NCBI RefSeq assembly: GCF_001399455.2
Contig: NZ_LLEI02000053.1
Location: forward strand, 230,241-294,240
DNA: 64,000 nt
Direction of reading: 5' to 3'
DNA from: Vibrio bivalvicida
Lineage (GTDB): Bacteria > Pseudomonadota > Gammaproteobacteria > Enterobacterales > Vibrionaceae
Below the pieces are notes generated by a model. That model did not search any database. It saw only the letters and a program-made list of their open reading frames with translations, and was not told where the DNA came from. The translations under genes and the position numbers were made by a program. Positions 1 to 11,900 of the stretch are shown here, one piece after another. Each line of letters opens with the position of its first letter. Positions within the stretch are counted from its first letter, which is position 1.

Positions 1-254
1 CGAGCCAAGCGCATCTGAATACAGATAGAGCACAAAGTGAATTACTTGGTGAACTCAATCGTGTTCTTGGTGAAGAGTGCCATCTAAGTGTTGAAGTCGG
101 CGATAGTGGTGAGACGCCGCTAGAGTTGAGAGACAAGCTTTATCAAGGGCGCTTACAGCAAGCATTCACAAGCTTAGAACAAGATGCGAATGTTCAGTTT
201 ATTGAGAAGCGCTTTGCCGCAGAGCTCGATAAAGAGAGCGTAAGACCAATATAA
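1..254 (+). CDS. dnaX: DNA polymerase III tau/gamma subunit, 3' end
   Basis: The reading frame is open from the window edge to TAA at 252-254, giving the last 83 residues of DnaX. It ends in RFAAELDKESVRPI, which matches the end of the tau C-terminal domain that binds the polymerase alpha subunit. Tau/gamma is the clamp-loader ATPase; the ATPase domains lie outside the window. The order dnaX-ybaB-recR that follows is the usual gammaproteobacterial arrangement and confirms the call. The 5' end is cut by the window. Confidence 0.93.
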   Translation, partial: SQAHLNTDRAQSELLGELNRVLGEECHLSVEVGDSGETPLELRDKLYQGRLQQAFTSLEQDANVQFIEKRFAAELDKESVRPI

Positions 255-326
255 TTGTTGGGGTTGAATTTTAGCAATTGAGCCCCATCTAATAACGAAA
301 TAAGCTAACTAACCAGAGAGATTAAC

Positions 327-656
327 ATGTTTGGTAAAGGCGGTATGGGCAACCTAATGAAGCAAGCCCAGCAAATGCAAGATCGCATGCAAAAGCTTCA
401 AGAAGAAATTGCTAATATGGAAGTAACCGGTGAATCTGGTGCTGGCCTAGTGAAAGTAACGATTACTGGTAGCCATAGTGTTCGTCGTGTTGAAATTGAC
501 GAAAGCCTGATGGAAGACGACAAAGAAATGCTTGAAGATCTTATTGCAGCAGCATTCAATGATGCGGCGCGCCGCGTTGAAGAAACTCAAAAAGAGAAAA
601 TGGCTGGTGTGACTGGCGGTATGCAATTACCACCAGGCATGAAGATGCCTTTCTAA
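327..656 (+). CDS. ybaB: YbaB/EbfC nucleoid-associated protein
   Basis: This 109-residue protein has the family start (MFGKGGMGNLMKQAQQMQ), a basic, glutamine-rich N-terminal helix and a C-terminal tail with a GGMQLPPGMKMPF ending. YbaB/EbfC forms dimers that bind DNA and shape the nucleoid. Its length is typical. The ATG at 327 follows AGAGAG at 315-320. It sits 72 bp after dnaX and 14 bp before recR, so all three are probably co-transcribed. Nothing unusual was seen. Confidence 0.96.
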   Translation: MFGKGGMGNLMKQAQQMQDRMQKLQEEIANMEVTGESGAGLVKVTITGSHSVRRVEIDESLMEDDKEMLEDLIAAAFNDAARRVEETQKEKMAGVTGGMQLPPGMKMPF

Positions 657-670
657 CAGAGTAAGAATTA

Positions 671-1270
671 ATGCGCACCAGTCATATGCTGGAGCAATTG
701 ATGGAGGCCTTACGTTGTCTACCTGGGGTTGGCCCCAAGTCGGCGCAGCGTATGGCCTTTCATTTGTTACAGCGGGATAGAAAAGGCGGTTTGCAACTTG
801 CCGATGCTTTAAGTCATGCGATGACCGAAATAGGTCACTGTAGTGAGTGTCGCACTTTCACCGAAGAAGAAACTTGCCATATCTGTACAAATCCTAAACG
901 TCAGGAAAACGGCCAAATCTGTGTGGTGGAAAGCCCAGCAGATATCGCAGCGGTAGAAGCGACAGGCCAGTTTTCGGGGCGCTACTTTGTGCTAATGGGG
1001 CACTTGTCGCCACTCGATGGTATTGGCCCTAGTGATATCGGCCTAGACGTTCTGGATTTTCGTCTGCGCCGTGGTGATATTAGCGAAGTGATCCTTGCGA
1101 CGAATCCTACTGTTGAGGGTGAAGCAACGGCACACTATATTGCTGAACTCTGTCGAGAGCACCAAGTTCAGGCGAGCAGGATCGCGCATGGTGTCCCTGT
1201 CGGAGGCGAGCTAGAGCTTGTCGATGGCACAACCTTGTCGCATTCATTGCTCGGTAGGCAAAGACTCTAA
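671..1270 (+). CDS. recR: Recombination mediator RecR
   Basis: This 199-residue protein acts with RecF and RecO to load RecA at single-strand gaps. It has the N-terminal helix-hairpin-helix (LPGVGPKSAQRMAFHLL), the zinc finger (C-x2-C-x11-C-x2-C around residues 57-75) and the Toprim domain (CVVESPADIAAVEATG onward, ending near SHSLLGRQRL). Length is standard. The start is 14 bp downstream of ybaB, and a terminator follows at 1286. This is the last housekeeping gene before the T6SS island. Confidence 0.97.
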   Translation: MRTSHMLEQLMEALRCLPGVGPKSAQRMAFHLLQRDRKGGLQLADALSHAMTEIGHCSECRTFTEEETCHICTNPKRQENGQICVVESPADIAAVEATGQFSGRYFVLMGHLSPLDGIGPSDIGLDVLDFRLRRGDISEVILATNPTVEGEATAHYIAELCREHQVQASRIAHGVPVGGELELVDGTTLSHSLLGRQRL

Positions 1271-1285
1271 CCTTATCTTAAAATT

Positions 1286-1309
1286 GCCGCAAACTCGTGC
1301 GGCTTTTTA
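1286..1309 (+). terminator. Terminator after recR
   Basis: GCCGCA and TGCGGC form a 6-bp stem (1286-1291 with 1298-1303), followed by TTTTT. It ends the dnaX-ybaB-recR unit and separates it from the island genes. Confidence 0.8.
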
Positions 1310-1367
1310 TTGCTTGCTAGCCCCAGAATCATAGGATTTTTATCTCCAACTATTTGGGGAATAGCCG

Positions 1368-1616
1368 CTAAGTCAAAGACTCTAACTCGGTAATGTTCTT
1401 GAGCGCGGCAGCATTGGTATTGCCACATATAACAGGACAAGGCTTAAACGCATGGCACACCTTGGGTCTTTCTGACTTACCAAACAGTTTACAAAGATTG
1501 TCTTCATTTAGCTGAATACATCGAGTACCAGCAGGCTTACCATTTGGCATACCTGGAATTGGTGAAGAAATACTTGGTGCGATACAACACGCCCCGCAAC
1601 CCAATCGACATTCCAT
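1368..1616 (-). CDS. Small YkgJ-type cysteine-cluster protein
   Basis: This 82-residue protein is rich in cysteine: MECRLGCGACC at the N-terminus, then single cysteines at about 33 and 42 and a CHAFKPCPVIC segment near 54-64. This is the pattern of the YkgJ/CxxCxxCC family, which probably binds a metal ion or Fe-S cluster; no reaction is established. The start ATG (1614-1616) has AAGGTG upstream on the minus strand. It lies between recR and the peptidase, pointing left, and does not overlap either. Family membership is seen from the cysteines; function is unknown. Confidence 0.8.
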   Translation of the reverse strand: MECRLGCGACCIAPSISSPIPGMPNGKPAGTRCIQLNEDNLCKLFGKSERPKVCHAFKPCPVICGNTNAAALKNITELESLT

Positions 1617-1707
1617 CTACATACACCTTTTACTGAAATTGGCGGCATTGTAACAAAAGATGTGATCTGTATCAGTAGGATTATAACTGTCGTATTACTA
1701 ATGATTT

Positions 1708-2679
1708 TTAGGGCTCGAGTGCAGTATGTGCGAGAGCCTGGACAAGTTCATTGCGATCGAGCTGAGCTGAAATTAATTTTTTCGGGTCACCCATAGAGCG
1801 AGGCGTTGAGCTAGTATAGTGCTCAAAGTCAACATGTCTGCCGTTAAGTACAAGCTCAATGTGTAGGTGGGGACCCGTTGTCCTGCCACTGTTTCCAGAG
1901 CGTCCAATTTGTTGCCCTTGTGTAATTTTGTCTCCTGCTCTTACATTTCGTTGAGATAGATGAAGGTATCTGGATATCGCTCCATCTGCGTGCTGAATAT
2001 TTATATAGTGACCAGCGAAACGATTATAGCGAGATTTAATGACGCGCCCATCAGCAACACTATAAATGGGTGTTCCAATAGGAACGGCGTAATCTGTTCC
2101 CAGGTGAGGTGTAATCCGTTTAGTTATTGGGTGTTTACGCTTAAGATTAAATTCAGAGCTTACTTTGTGGAAGCTATTTAGAGGATATCTATAGACAAGA
2201 GGAGTATTAAATTTAGCACCAAACTCATTCAGCGCACCGTTATCATTATCTGTACTTACGAAAAAGTCATTTCCACTGCCGGAGTAGTAAAAAGAACGGA
2301 TGTTCCTTTCATTATATCTATTGCTTTCAAGTTTAATTGAAAATCGATCCCCTTTTCTAACAGAGCCTACAATATCAAAATTGTTCCCTATTAACTTCAA
2401 CAATGAATTTATCTCTCTTTTAGACAGTCCTACATTAATCATTGAAGTGATGAATGAGTAGTCAATGGTCCCAGTTACGACGACATTTTTTTTAGCCAGC
2501 TTATGAGATGTTGTTTTAGTGGGGGGGCGAAAGTCAATGCTATTACTAGGAGTCGGGAATTGAGTATCTGGAGTAAGAACACTGTGCGTAACGGATACTC
2601 CGAACACCACCGCAACAGCTATGACAAAGAGTGTTAGAGCAATATTATTAGTGTTTTGTCTAAATATTAAACTAGTCAT
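1708..2679 (-). CDS. Membrane-anchored M23 family peptidoglycan endopeptidase
   Basis: This 323-residue protein has one N-terminal hydrophobic segment (about residues 13-32), a periplasmic spacer and a C-terminal LytM/M23 domain (about 188-285). The zinc ligands are visible: H192 and D196 in HLGTDYA, H240 in RYLH, and H271/H273 in PHLHIE. Enzymes of this class cut peptide cross-links of peptidoglycan. No active-site residue is missing, so it should be active. It is divergently placed from the giant lipoprotein gene at the edge of the T6SS island. A role in opening the wall for the secretion machine is possible but is inference from position only; a general cell-wall role is equally likely. 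Confidence 0.85.
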   Translation of the reverse strand: MTSLIFRQNTNNIALTLFVIAVAVVFGVSVTHSVLTPDTQFPTPSNSIDFRPPTKTTSHKLAKKNVVVTGTIDYSFITSMINVGLSKREINSLLKLIGNNFDIVGSVRKGDRFSIKLESNRYNERNIRSFYYSGSGNDFFVSTDNDNGALNEFGAKFNTPLVYRYPLNSFHKVSSEFNLKRKHPITKRITPHLGTDYAVPIGTPIYSVADGRVIKSRYNRFAGHYINIQHADGAISRYLHLSQRNVRAGDKITQGQQIGRSGNSGRTTGPHLHIELVLNGRHVDFEHYTSSTPRSMGDPKKLISAQLDRNELVQALAHTALEP

Positions 2680-2757
2680 TAAGTTAAAGGTGGTTCATAG
2701 AAGAGCAGTTGATGGGAAGTATAATATTTTGAAAAAAAACTTACACTCTGATCGACC

Positions 2758-2781
2758 TAATTAGTGTGTTTTGACTAATTA
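2758..2781. promoter_or_regulatory. Inverted repeat in the divergent promoter region
   Basis: TAATTAGT (2758-2765) and ACTAATTA (2774-2781) are perfect 8-bp arms with an 8-nt spacer. They lie in the 252-bp gap between the M23 gene and the giant lipoprotein gene and overlap a TTGACT (2771-2776) that could be a -35 element facing right. This could be an operator; AT-rich chance symmetry cannot be excluded. Confidence 0.3.
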
Positions 2782-2931
2782 AATAATTATACATACTGTA
2801 TTGAGGTAATTATAGGCGTTAAATTTAACTATTGAGCTAGTTTTTGTGTCTGTTTTCATGGTTGTTTTGCCATGTTGAGATATTTTTTGACGATAATATA
2901 ATCGCGTGAAAATATACTTTGCCAAACTACT

Positions 2932-5900
2932 ATGTTCACTAAAAATATGCTGAAACTGCACCTTAGTCTTATAACTGCATCACTATTGTTAACCGCGTGT
3001 GGCGGTGGTGGTGGTGAAGGAGGAGATAACACTCCTGATGCCCGTAAAACAGGAACTATCTTTGGAAATGTTTTTGACGCTCCGGTTTACGGTGCGACAG
3101 TAAACGTTTGGGAATATGACGACGGGAAGCTTGGCAGGAAACTGGCGAGTACAAAAACTGACTCAGTAGGAAACTACAAGTTAGAGTTTGAAGCGGCATC
3201 TCGACCATTATTGATACGTGCTGAAGGCGGTGGGTACACAGATCCACTAACCAAAGAAACGGTTTCAGTTAGTAATGGCAACATGCTCAAGCTGGATGGT
3301 GTGATTAATTACAGCGAAGGCGGCACTCATAGCTTAATGTTAACGCCATTGACGAACATAGCAGCTGGATTGACAAAGTATAAAATCTCCCAAGGTTTAG
3401 CAGGCTCTACTGCGATTTCTTCGTCTATAGAAAGTGTGAACTCGATGTACGGTTTCAATGTTAACGAAACCTTACCGATTGATATCACAAAAGGTGGTCA
3501 GAGTGGGTACGCGACTCCTGGCCACCAGTACGGAGCTTTACTGACTGCCTATTCGTCATTGTCTTACGACATGATCAAAAAGCATGGTAACTCAGACAAT
3601 ATTTATACCTCGATGCATCTTGCCGACATTCAATATCGAGATGTGGCCGCTGATGGCTTACTCAATGGTGAAGAGATCAGCTCAGTAACTGGCGGTCTTA
3701 GCAAATCAACGTTCGGTCAAAAAAAGATCACCAGTGATGTATATACCAACGAGTTTTCTCAGCATGTCCTAATTGTTGTAAATGATCCTGATCTCAATGT
3801 ATCTGGTACATCTGGCGATGATTATGTTGAATTTAGTAAACAGCTAAATGGTCAGGGAGCGAACGGAAACAGTGGGGGGCTTGTTCCTCCTAGAGATGAA
3901 ACTCAGATCGATACCACTGCGCCAAATGTCACCCGAGTTGGAAGTGAGGTGCTTGCGGGCAAAGATAAAGTCGATATTGCTTTAACTGATGAAGTCGGCG
4001 TGAAGGATGTATCCGTTTATATCCAGTATCAACTGAATGGCTCATGGTCGAGTGAATATCAGTGTGACGATTTACAGTCCTCAGGCAGCCAATTCTGTTC
4101 AATTGTATTTGATGACTTTAAAGCAGGTTTACGTGAAACCAAGATCAAAGTGAGTATTGATACCGCAGCCATTGATGCAATTGATGTTAACGATGATACA
4201 AAACTATCAAATGTTACAGCGGCTCGTTTGGTGGCGTATACATCTGACGTATTGGGTAACGCGCTTGTAGCAGGAACTGGTTCAGGGCATCTAGTTCCGT
4301 TCGAATGGGACAATAATGCCCCTGTTATTGAAATTACCTCAAATGATACGATCAAAAAGCAGGATCAAGGTGCAGACTATGTACTTAAAGGCATTGTGAA
4401 AGAGCCGCCTGAAGAGCTAGCTTCAGTAACAGTATCGTTTAAAGGAGGTTTACCTACTGAGTTGGAATGTATTTCAGCTAACTCAGGTAAAGCCTGTGAA
4501 TTTTTTAGTCAACCCTATCCTATAGCCGATTTTCTCTCATCTACATCGTTTGAGGTGCGCGCGACAGACAAAAGAGGCAATGTTGGCATTGAGCCTTTTG
4601 AGGTACGTCAGGATGACCAAGAGCCTACTCAAGATCTTTCTTTCCCTGAAGGTGCACCCATGAACTTTCTTCAGGTTGATATAACTGGAGAAAGAAGCAC
4701 CAAAGAAGTTTCTTATAATCAAGATACTTATACAAAAGAAAATGTTCAGACGATCCGAGACTATTTAAAGATCGATTATATCTATGCGAGCGAAGGCATA
4801 CAGAAAGCGATACCTAATATTGACTTTAAGAACTTTAACCCAAGTGTGCTGAAAGAAAATAAAATCCCTTATCTACGTGTAAGAGTGTTCGACATTAATA
4901 GCAGCACAGTACTGGGTTCGAGCGCGGACGACCTAACACTAGAGGTTAAATACTATGTAAGCCCTAACAACGATGGCAACTATACGTATAAAGACGTAAT
5001 CAAGAATAAAGCGTCGGAGGGTACGGCCAACATTCCACATGAGACGATTGTAAAAGAGAATGATCGTGTAGAAGAAATGGTCTACTACGTGCCATATGTT
5101 AAAGAAATACTTGGCTCAGGTTTTAAGAGTACGTCAGAAAACAGCAGCCATATGCTTACCATTCAAACGATAGATGGTGCAACCAATAAGAGCCAGCTTC
5201 AAAGCGTTTACTTCCGCAGTAGTTTTGATTTGCCAACGATGAAAGTGGTGACACCGTTCATTGGAGCTCGTGTCCAATTAGAAGGTTTAACACCTGCAGG
5301 AGAGTTCACATCATTGGCAAGTTGTACAGCTCAAACCAGTCAGGCGAAACCAGAACTTGACGTTGCCTCTTGTGAAGTAACAACTGACCTTGTCAATTAC
5401 GACTTTATGCGTTTAAGACTAATTGGCGTTGAGGGCTCTTCCCCACATTACTACCAGTGGAAAAACGATCCAAGTGCAGAGCAGGAAGTCAAACTTAATG
5501 ACGCCAATATTGGGGCCTATTTTAAGCTCAACGGTTCGCAGTCATTTTATTTGACTGAACTGTCGACTTATCAAACTGGTCTGTTTGACTACCAGTGGAA
5601 TAAGCTTACTGCAGGTGAAAAAACCTCAGCGCGTGCCATTGAAATTTTAGATGATGTAAAAGAAGCATTAGCCGGACGTTATAACAACTCGTTTTTCGGC
5701 TTTGATCCGACTGTTACACCTTATGCAACCAATGCAATGTTGGCTAATGCGATTCCGAAGAACCCTTCCAATGATTATTTACACCGTTTCCTAGTTGAAG
5801 GATTTGAAAAGCTGGCGCAACAAACTCCTTCGTACAATTCTGTAGATTTCTCATCAGCAGTCTATGATGACTTTAGCTTTGACGGAAAAGCAAATGGTTT

Positions 5901-8900
5901 GGGGAAAGGCAATCATCAAATCGTGCTAGATTTGTATGAGTTTGGCCCTGATACGTACCGGAAACATTTAGCTCAAAGCTACTACGATATTATGACGAGC
6001 AATGGTATAGAGCCTAATGTTGCGCAAGCATATGCTGATGTCATTTCCAAAGCTAACCCAAATTTGGATGGTAATCCCATTTTTGACAAAGCAGGTGAAA
6101 GTATTGATAAGTCGGCTCCTGAGCCTACTATCGTGATCGAAAGCGGCAGAGAAACCAAAGTTGGTAACAAGCGATATGTTGCAGGGCAAGTTGAATCAAA
6201 AATTATACTGGAGGACCCATCTGGTATTGATACAAAAGACGGGAGTCAGCCTAAGTTTGTGACAAGATGGTACAAACAAAGTGATCCAAATACCCCGATT
6301 GATTTAGCCCTTGATATTACTGAGAGTGGAGCGAGTTCGAGCTATCGCAAAGAATACGGGTTCACTCTCAACACTCAGTCAACGAATTTACCAGGCATTG
6401 TTGAATTTGCATTGGAAACCAGTGCGAAAGACTTACAAGGCAATGCCCACGGTTATGATGGTAAAGCACCTCATACAAAGTCACTTTACATCGACAATGA
6501 CTATCCTAAAGCGAGTTATGTCTTACCGAATGGCATTGAGTCTGACGAAGTCTATCTGAATGCAAGCTACGTACAGGAGTTGATGTTTACGATAGAAGAT
6601 ACCGTTGGTGACAAGTTGGAGCAACGGGGGATAACTTTTTCAAAACTAAGCGGGGAGAAAGTCTCTTTTACACACGATTTGTTTGATAGCAACAACAATG
6701 AGTTCTTTAAAGTCAAACTCTGTACTGGTGATCGTTGTGCAGAGCAAGGCAAAGTCATCGACCTAGGTGAAGGTGAATGGATAGTATCGGTATCTGCCGA
6801 AGATAACCTAGGCAACAAAGTCACAGATGGCACTTCTTCTGCTCCAAAGTTTAAGGTATTAATTGATTCAAAGGCTCCTGCTGTAAATGGAACAGTCCTC
6901 ACTAACAGAATCGGTGGTAATGCGGCTTGGACGCCTGATATTAGTTGGGGATTAAGTCCGGGTAAGCAAGTTGACGTTTTACTGAAAACGGGGGCTGGCA
7001 AGCTCGTGAACCTGAAGCATTATGAGGTTGAACCACAAACCAGTGATGAGCCTTATTTGTTCGGAACACAGCCTGACGTTAAAGTTCGGTTGATCCCTAC
7101 GGCTTTTGATTATAAGGAAAAAAACACTTTTAAGGTGGTCGCAACAAACAGTGCTTTCCCAGCGAGTTCAGGTGAAGGAGAGTTTGAGTTTCTAGTCGAC
7201 AACAAGGGCCCAGATATTGTTCTGGACAGCCCATGGATTGTCGATGCTGCGTCTGGTAGCTATGTTTTGGGCCGTAAGTTTAACGTGAAATTTAAATCTG
7301 TAACGGATGACTCAGCAGTCAAAGCAGTGTCACTTTGGCAGAAAGGACAAGAACAATCACAAGATAAAGAAATATACACCATTACTGAGCCTAAAAACCC
7401 GACTCAACCTTTTGATATGTCGATAGGTACCGCTGAAAGTGACAAGATTGTACTCAGCCAAGACGATAATCTGGTCAGTTTGTTTGTAAAAGCAACGGAT
7501 GAGTACGGCTTTGTATCTGAGTCTCAGCCAAGCCAAATATTGCTCGACAGAGAAGGTCCTACGTTATCTTTGCATGGCTTTAAGCCAGAGCGTGAGGACG
7601 TTTACTATCCTGGCAAGTATGTATTTGACGTCATAGTAGAAGATCTTGATAAAGACGGCGCTACATCACTTTCGGGTGTCGACATTGGAAGCCTCGAATA
7701 TTGGACATATACAGATCTTCCTCCTCAATCTGAAACTGGAACAAAAGTCGGCGAGACGCTGAAGTTACCTTTGGGTGATTTGAAAGATGGTGATAACTGG
7801 GTACGTCTTAAAGGTAACGATGTTCGAGGAAATACTTCTACGTCTGACTTTAAAGTGAAAGTTCACAACAACATGCCTAGTGTTAAGTCTTATACGTTAG
7901 CGTATAAAGATGACCAAAGTAGTATTGACGGTGCGATTACTCGCAATGCCCCAGTCGTGATAACGATGGAAGTAGAGGACGTAAGTGGTATTGATAAAAT
8001 TGAGGCGACTTATAAACACTCGGCTCAACCACAATCTTCCAATCTTGCATTCATAGAGATTTCGAAAGGGAAGTATCAGGCGGAATTATCACCAGCAGAC
8101 CTCCCTGAAGATGGAAGGTATGACCTTAGGATTAAGGTTTTCAATAATGTTAAATATAACGCGGAGTCTGATCGTAAAGTTAATGATTTTACAAAAACGA
8201 TGAGTGTTCAGCGACAAGGTGTTCCCCTGAAGATAGCTGCGCCAAAACCGTTCCAAAGTCATATCTCTGGTCCTGAACTAACGGTAACGTTCGAGCCTGT
8301 TGGAGAAGTGAAAGCTAAGACTTTAGAGTGCTGGGTGAGAGAGAACTACACTTCAGACGACGCTCCAACAGATAGCGGTGCTTACTCCGGCATCATTGAT
8401 AATCCGAATGAGCCTTACTCTTGTACTGTTAAAAGTAGCACTAGCATGTCGGATAAAGTAGTGCTGATAACTAGAACTATTGGTACCAATGATAAATCTA
8501 CAGTAAATAAATATAGCTTTGAAATGGTAGATACTGATGCACCAGTAGTGAAGCATGGTGATACGTATCAATTTATGGGTACTGAAGTTTCTGATGGCTC
8601 TCAGGATGGTACAAACAAAACACTCCAATTCTCGCTAGAATTTGAAGATAAGTTGTCTGGAGTAAACATCTCTGATCAGAATGCTTACCCTAAACTAGTC
8701 AGAAACCGCGGCAATATGGCTTTTACTCCGCAAAGCTGCAATACAGATACAAAAGGCTTGACTTCGTGTACTTACAAAGAAAAGTACAGTGACGTTATTG
8801 ATGGTTTAAGTTCTAGTCACGATTACAAAATTAAGAACTTGAGCGACGTTGCGGGTAATTTAGCCGCTGACCATAGTTTGTCGTTGTTACTCCCGACAGT

Positions 8901-11900
8901 TAATCCGACTGTTGAAATTCTTAGCCCTCAGGCAGACTCGGTAATTGATGGGCAGCAACAGCTGAGTGTGTCATTTAAAATTAAACGCAACGACAATTCT
9001 CGGTTAGATAATATAACCGCTAACGTAGGCGGTACGTCGTATAACAAGAGAGATAACGATGGCTTGTTTACCGACCTTAAAGTATGTGGGACAGGAGATT
9101 TGGCTGGTTATGATTGCTCGACTTTTTCTATCCCACTTTCTAAAGATACTGATGGTAAAACTCTAAATGTTAGCATTTCTGCCATTGATGTATGGTCGAA
9201 TAAAAGTAGTGATAGTATCAATGTCAAAGTTGATCAATCACCACCTACTATTGGTGATGAGGTATTTATCACTCAGTCAGGCGCTGACAAAATTCGTTTC
9301 AGATTCAATATTGATGACGAGGTAAGTGGTCTAGCCAAAGTTAAGTACAAAGTTCTCAACCCATCATTCGTAGAAGAGAAAGTAACGGATATGGACTACT
9401 TTGAGCTAGATAAATCGCAGCTTGAAGGCCTTGATAGCATTAAAGTTGACATAATAGCGACCGATAAAGTAAACCTGACCACTACCGCATCGAAAACTAT
9501 CGATATAAAGACTCCGGAAGTTACGGTGAGTTTGGACGGTATTAGCTCATTAGAAGGTGGCAAGCTGCTACTTAAAAACAACAGCCAGCCCTATACGATT
9601 ACAACCGTAGATAAACAAGGTATAAGTGCTTCCCAGTATAGCTTAGAGTTAGTACCAAGCGCTGGGGACAGCTTGAAATACACTGGTAACATTAACTCAT
9701 CAAGTGCAAACGGCGTGATGAACTTTACGGTTAATGATCAAGCTGCGTATACCTTTAAGGTAACGGTAACGGATTCTATTGGTAGACAAGTGAAGAGCTT
9801 CAAACTCTTTAACGGTAGTTACGACGATAAAGGTATCCCTGCCGTAGTAGACCATGAGCTACCAACGGTTTCTATAGCAAGTGCCAATCAGTTATCCCAG
9901 GTTCCTGATAACGGCAGGTATCAGCTAGATGTTACAGCATACGTCACTGACAAGAATTTGAATGTTGTTAGTTCAGCTGCGGATAATGGTACCGGACTTT
10001 TTGGCCCTGATCGTGTTACTAAACCGACCAACGAGTCGGATCCTTATGTATTCCACTATCTTCTTGCACCGGGGAGCTATACGTTCAAAGTAAGTGCAAC
10101 CGATCTCGCCAATCAGAGCGCTGAGCGTACGATTGACGCGAAAGTTGAGGCTGCGACGATTCCGACAGTTGCAATCTCGACGACAGCCACTCCCCCTCTG
10201 GCCGGAGGGGAAGAGGCGACTCTAACGTTTACATTCTCTGAAGAAGTCAAAAATTTTGACTTCTCAGATGTAAAGCTCAGTGCGAGCGATAGTGGGAGTG
10301 TTGGCCAACTAAAACAAGAAACTTGGGCGACCGCTGACAATATTACCTGGACGGTTAAGTACTTAGGTCCAGTCGGCGAAAACAAAAATATAACGATACG
10401 GGTTGATGATAATAGTTACCAGAGCTTAAACACTATCCCCGGAAAAGGGGATAGTTTGCTTCTGGGGGTTGAAGGCGTTTTACCAACCCTAACAAATGCG
10501 ACTTTTACCCCGGGTTACCAAGCCATCGGTCAAACTGTCGGTGTCAGACTGGAGTTTGATAAAGAGCTGCAATCAGCGACAGCGACCTTAGGCGGAACAA
10601 GCATCAGTTCGCTAGCCGTGACGGCAGACAAAAAAGTCTGGACGGGTAATGTGGTTGTGCCGAACAGCAGTGAGCGCAGTATCAGTCTTGAAGTCAGCAA
10701 TTACACCGATTTAACGGGCAACGTGGGTGATACCAACACAGCGCATGCCTTACCGATTACACCGACTATCACAATTGGCAGCATCAACGGCGGTAATACG
10801 ATTAACGCCTCGGATGCAACGTCAGTGGCCATCACGGGTAGCAGTACACGTTTTGCAACGGGTGAGTCATTAACGGTTCAGGCAAGTGATACGAACGGTG
10901 GTAAAACCGCAGAAACGAGCGTCAATGTGTCGGGCGATGGTAGCTGGAGTTTGAACCTGGATATGAGTGCGCTGCAAGATGGGCAAATCACCGTGACGGT
11001 GAAAGGCGAAAACAACCTTAACGCAGTGGCAACGCCAGTGACAGATACGGCGCAGATGACTCGAGCGAAGCCAAGCCTATCGTCAGTGACATTCACGCCA
11101 AGTTATGAAGCTATCGGTCAAACTGTCGGCGTAAGACTGGAGTTTGATAAAGAGCTGCAATCAGCGACAGCGACCTTAGGCGGAACGAGCATCAGTTCGC
11201 TAGCGGCGACGGCAGACAAAAAAGTCTGGACGGGTAATGTGGTTGTGCCGAACAGCAGTGAGCGCAGTATCAGTCTTGAAGTCAGCAATTACACCGATTT
11301 AACGGGCAACGTGGGTGATACCAACACAGCGCATGCGTTACCGATTACGCCGACTATCACGATTGGCAGCATCAACGGCGGCAATACGATTAACGCCTCG
11401 GATGCAACGTCAGTGGTCATCACGGGTAGCAGTACACGTTTTGCGGCGGGTGAGTCATTAACGGTTCAGGCAAGTGATACGAACGGTGGCAAAACCGCAG
11501 AAACGAGCGTCAATGTGTCGGGCGACGGTAGCTGGAGTCTGAACCTGAACGTTGATACGCTGCAAGACGGTCAAATCACCGTGACAGTGAAAGGCGAAAA
11601 CAACCTTAACGCAGTGGCGACGCCGGCGACAGATACGGCGCAGATGACTCGAGCGAAGCCAAGTTTATCGTCAGTGACATTCACGCCAAGTCATGAAGCG
11701 ATAGGTCAAACTGTCGGTGTCAGACTGGAGTTTGATAAAGAGCTGCAATCAGCGACAGCGACCTTAGGTGGAACGAGCATCAGTTCGCTTGCCGCGACGG
11801 CAGACAAAAAAGTCTGGACGGGTAATGTAGTTGTGCCTAACAGCAGTGAGCGCAGTATCAGTCTTGAAGTCAGCAATTACACCGATTTAACGGGCAACGT

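Noticed and set aside
2779..2961. Small minus-strand frame across the start of the giant lipoprotein
   Set aside because: It overlaps the lipoprotein start and the promoter region, and its composition is that of non-coding AT-rich DNA.
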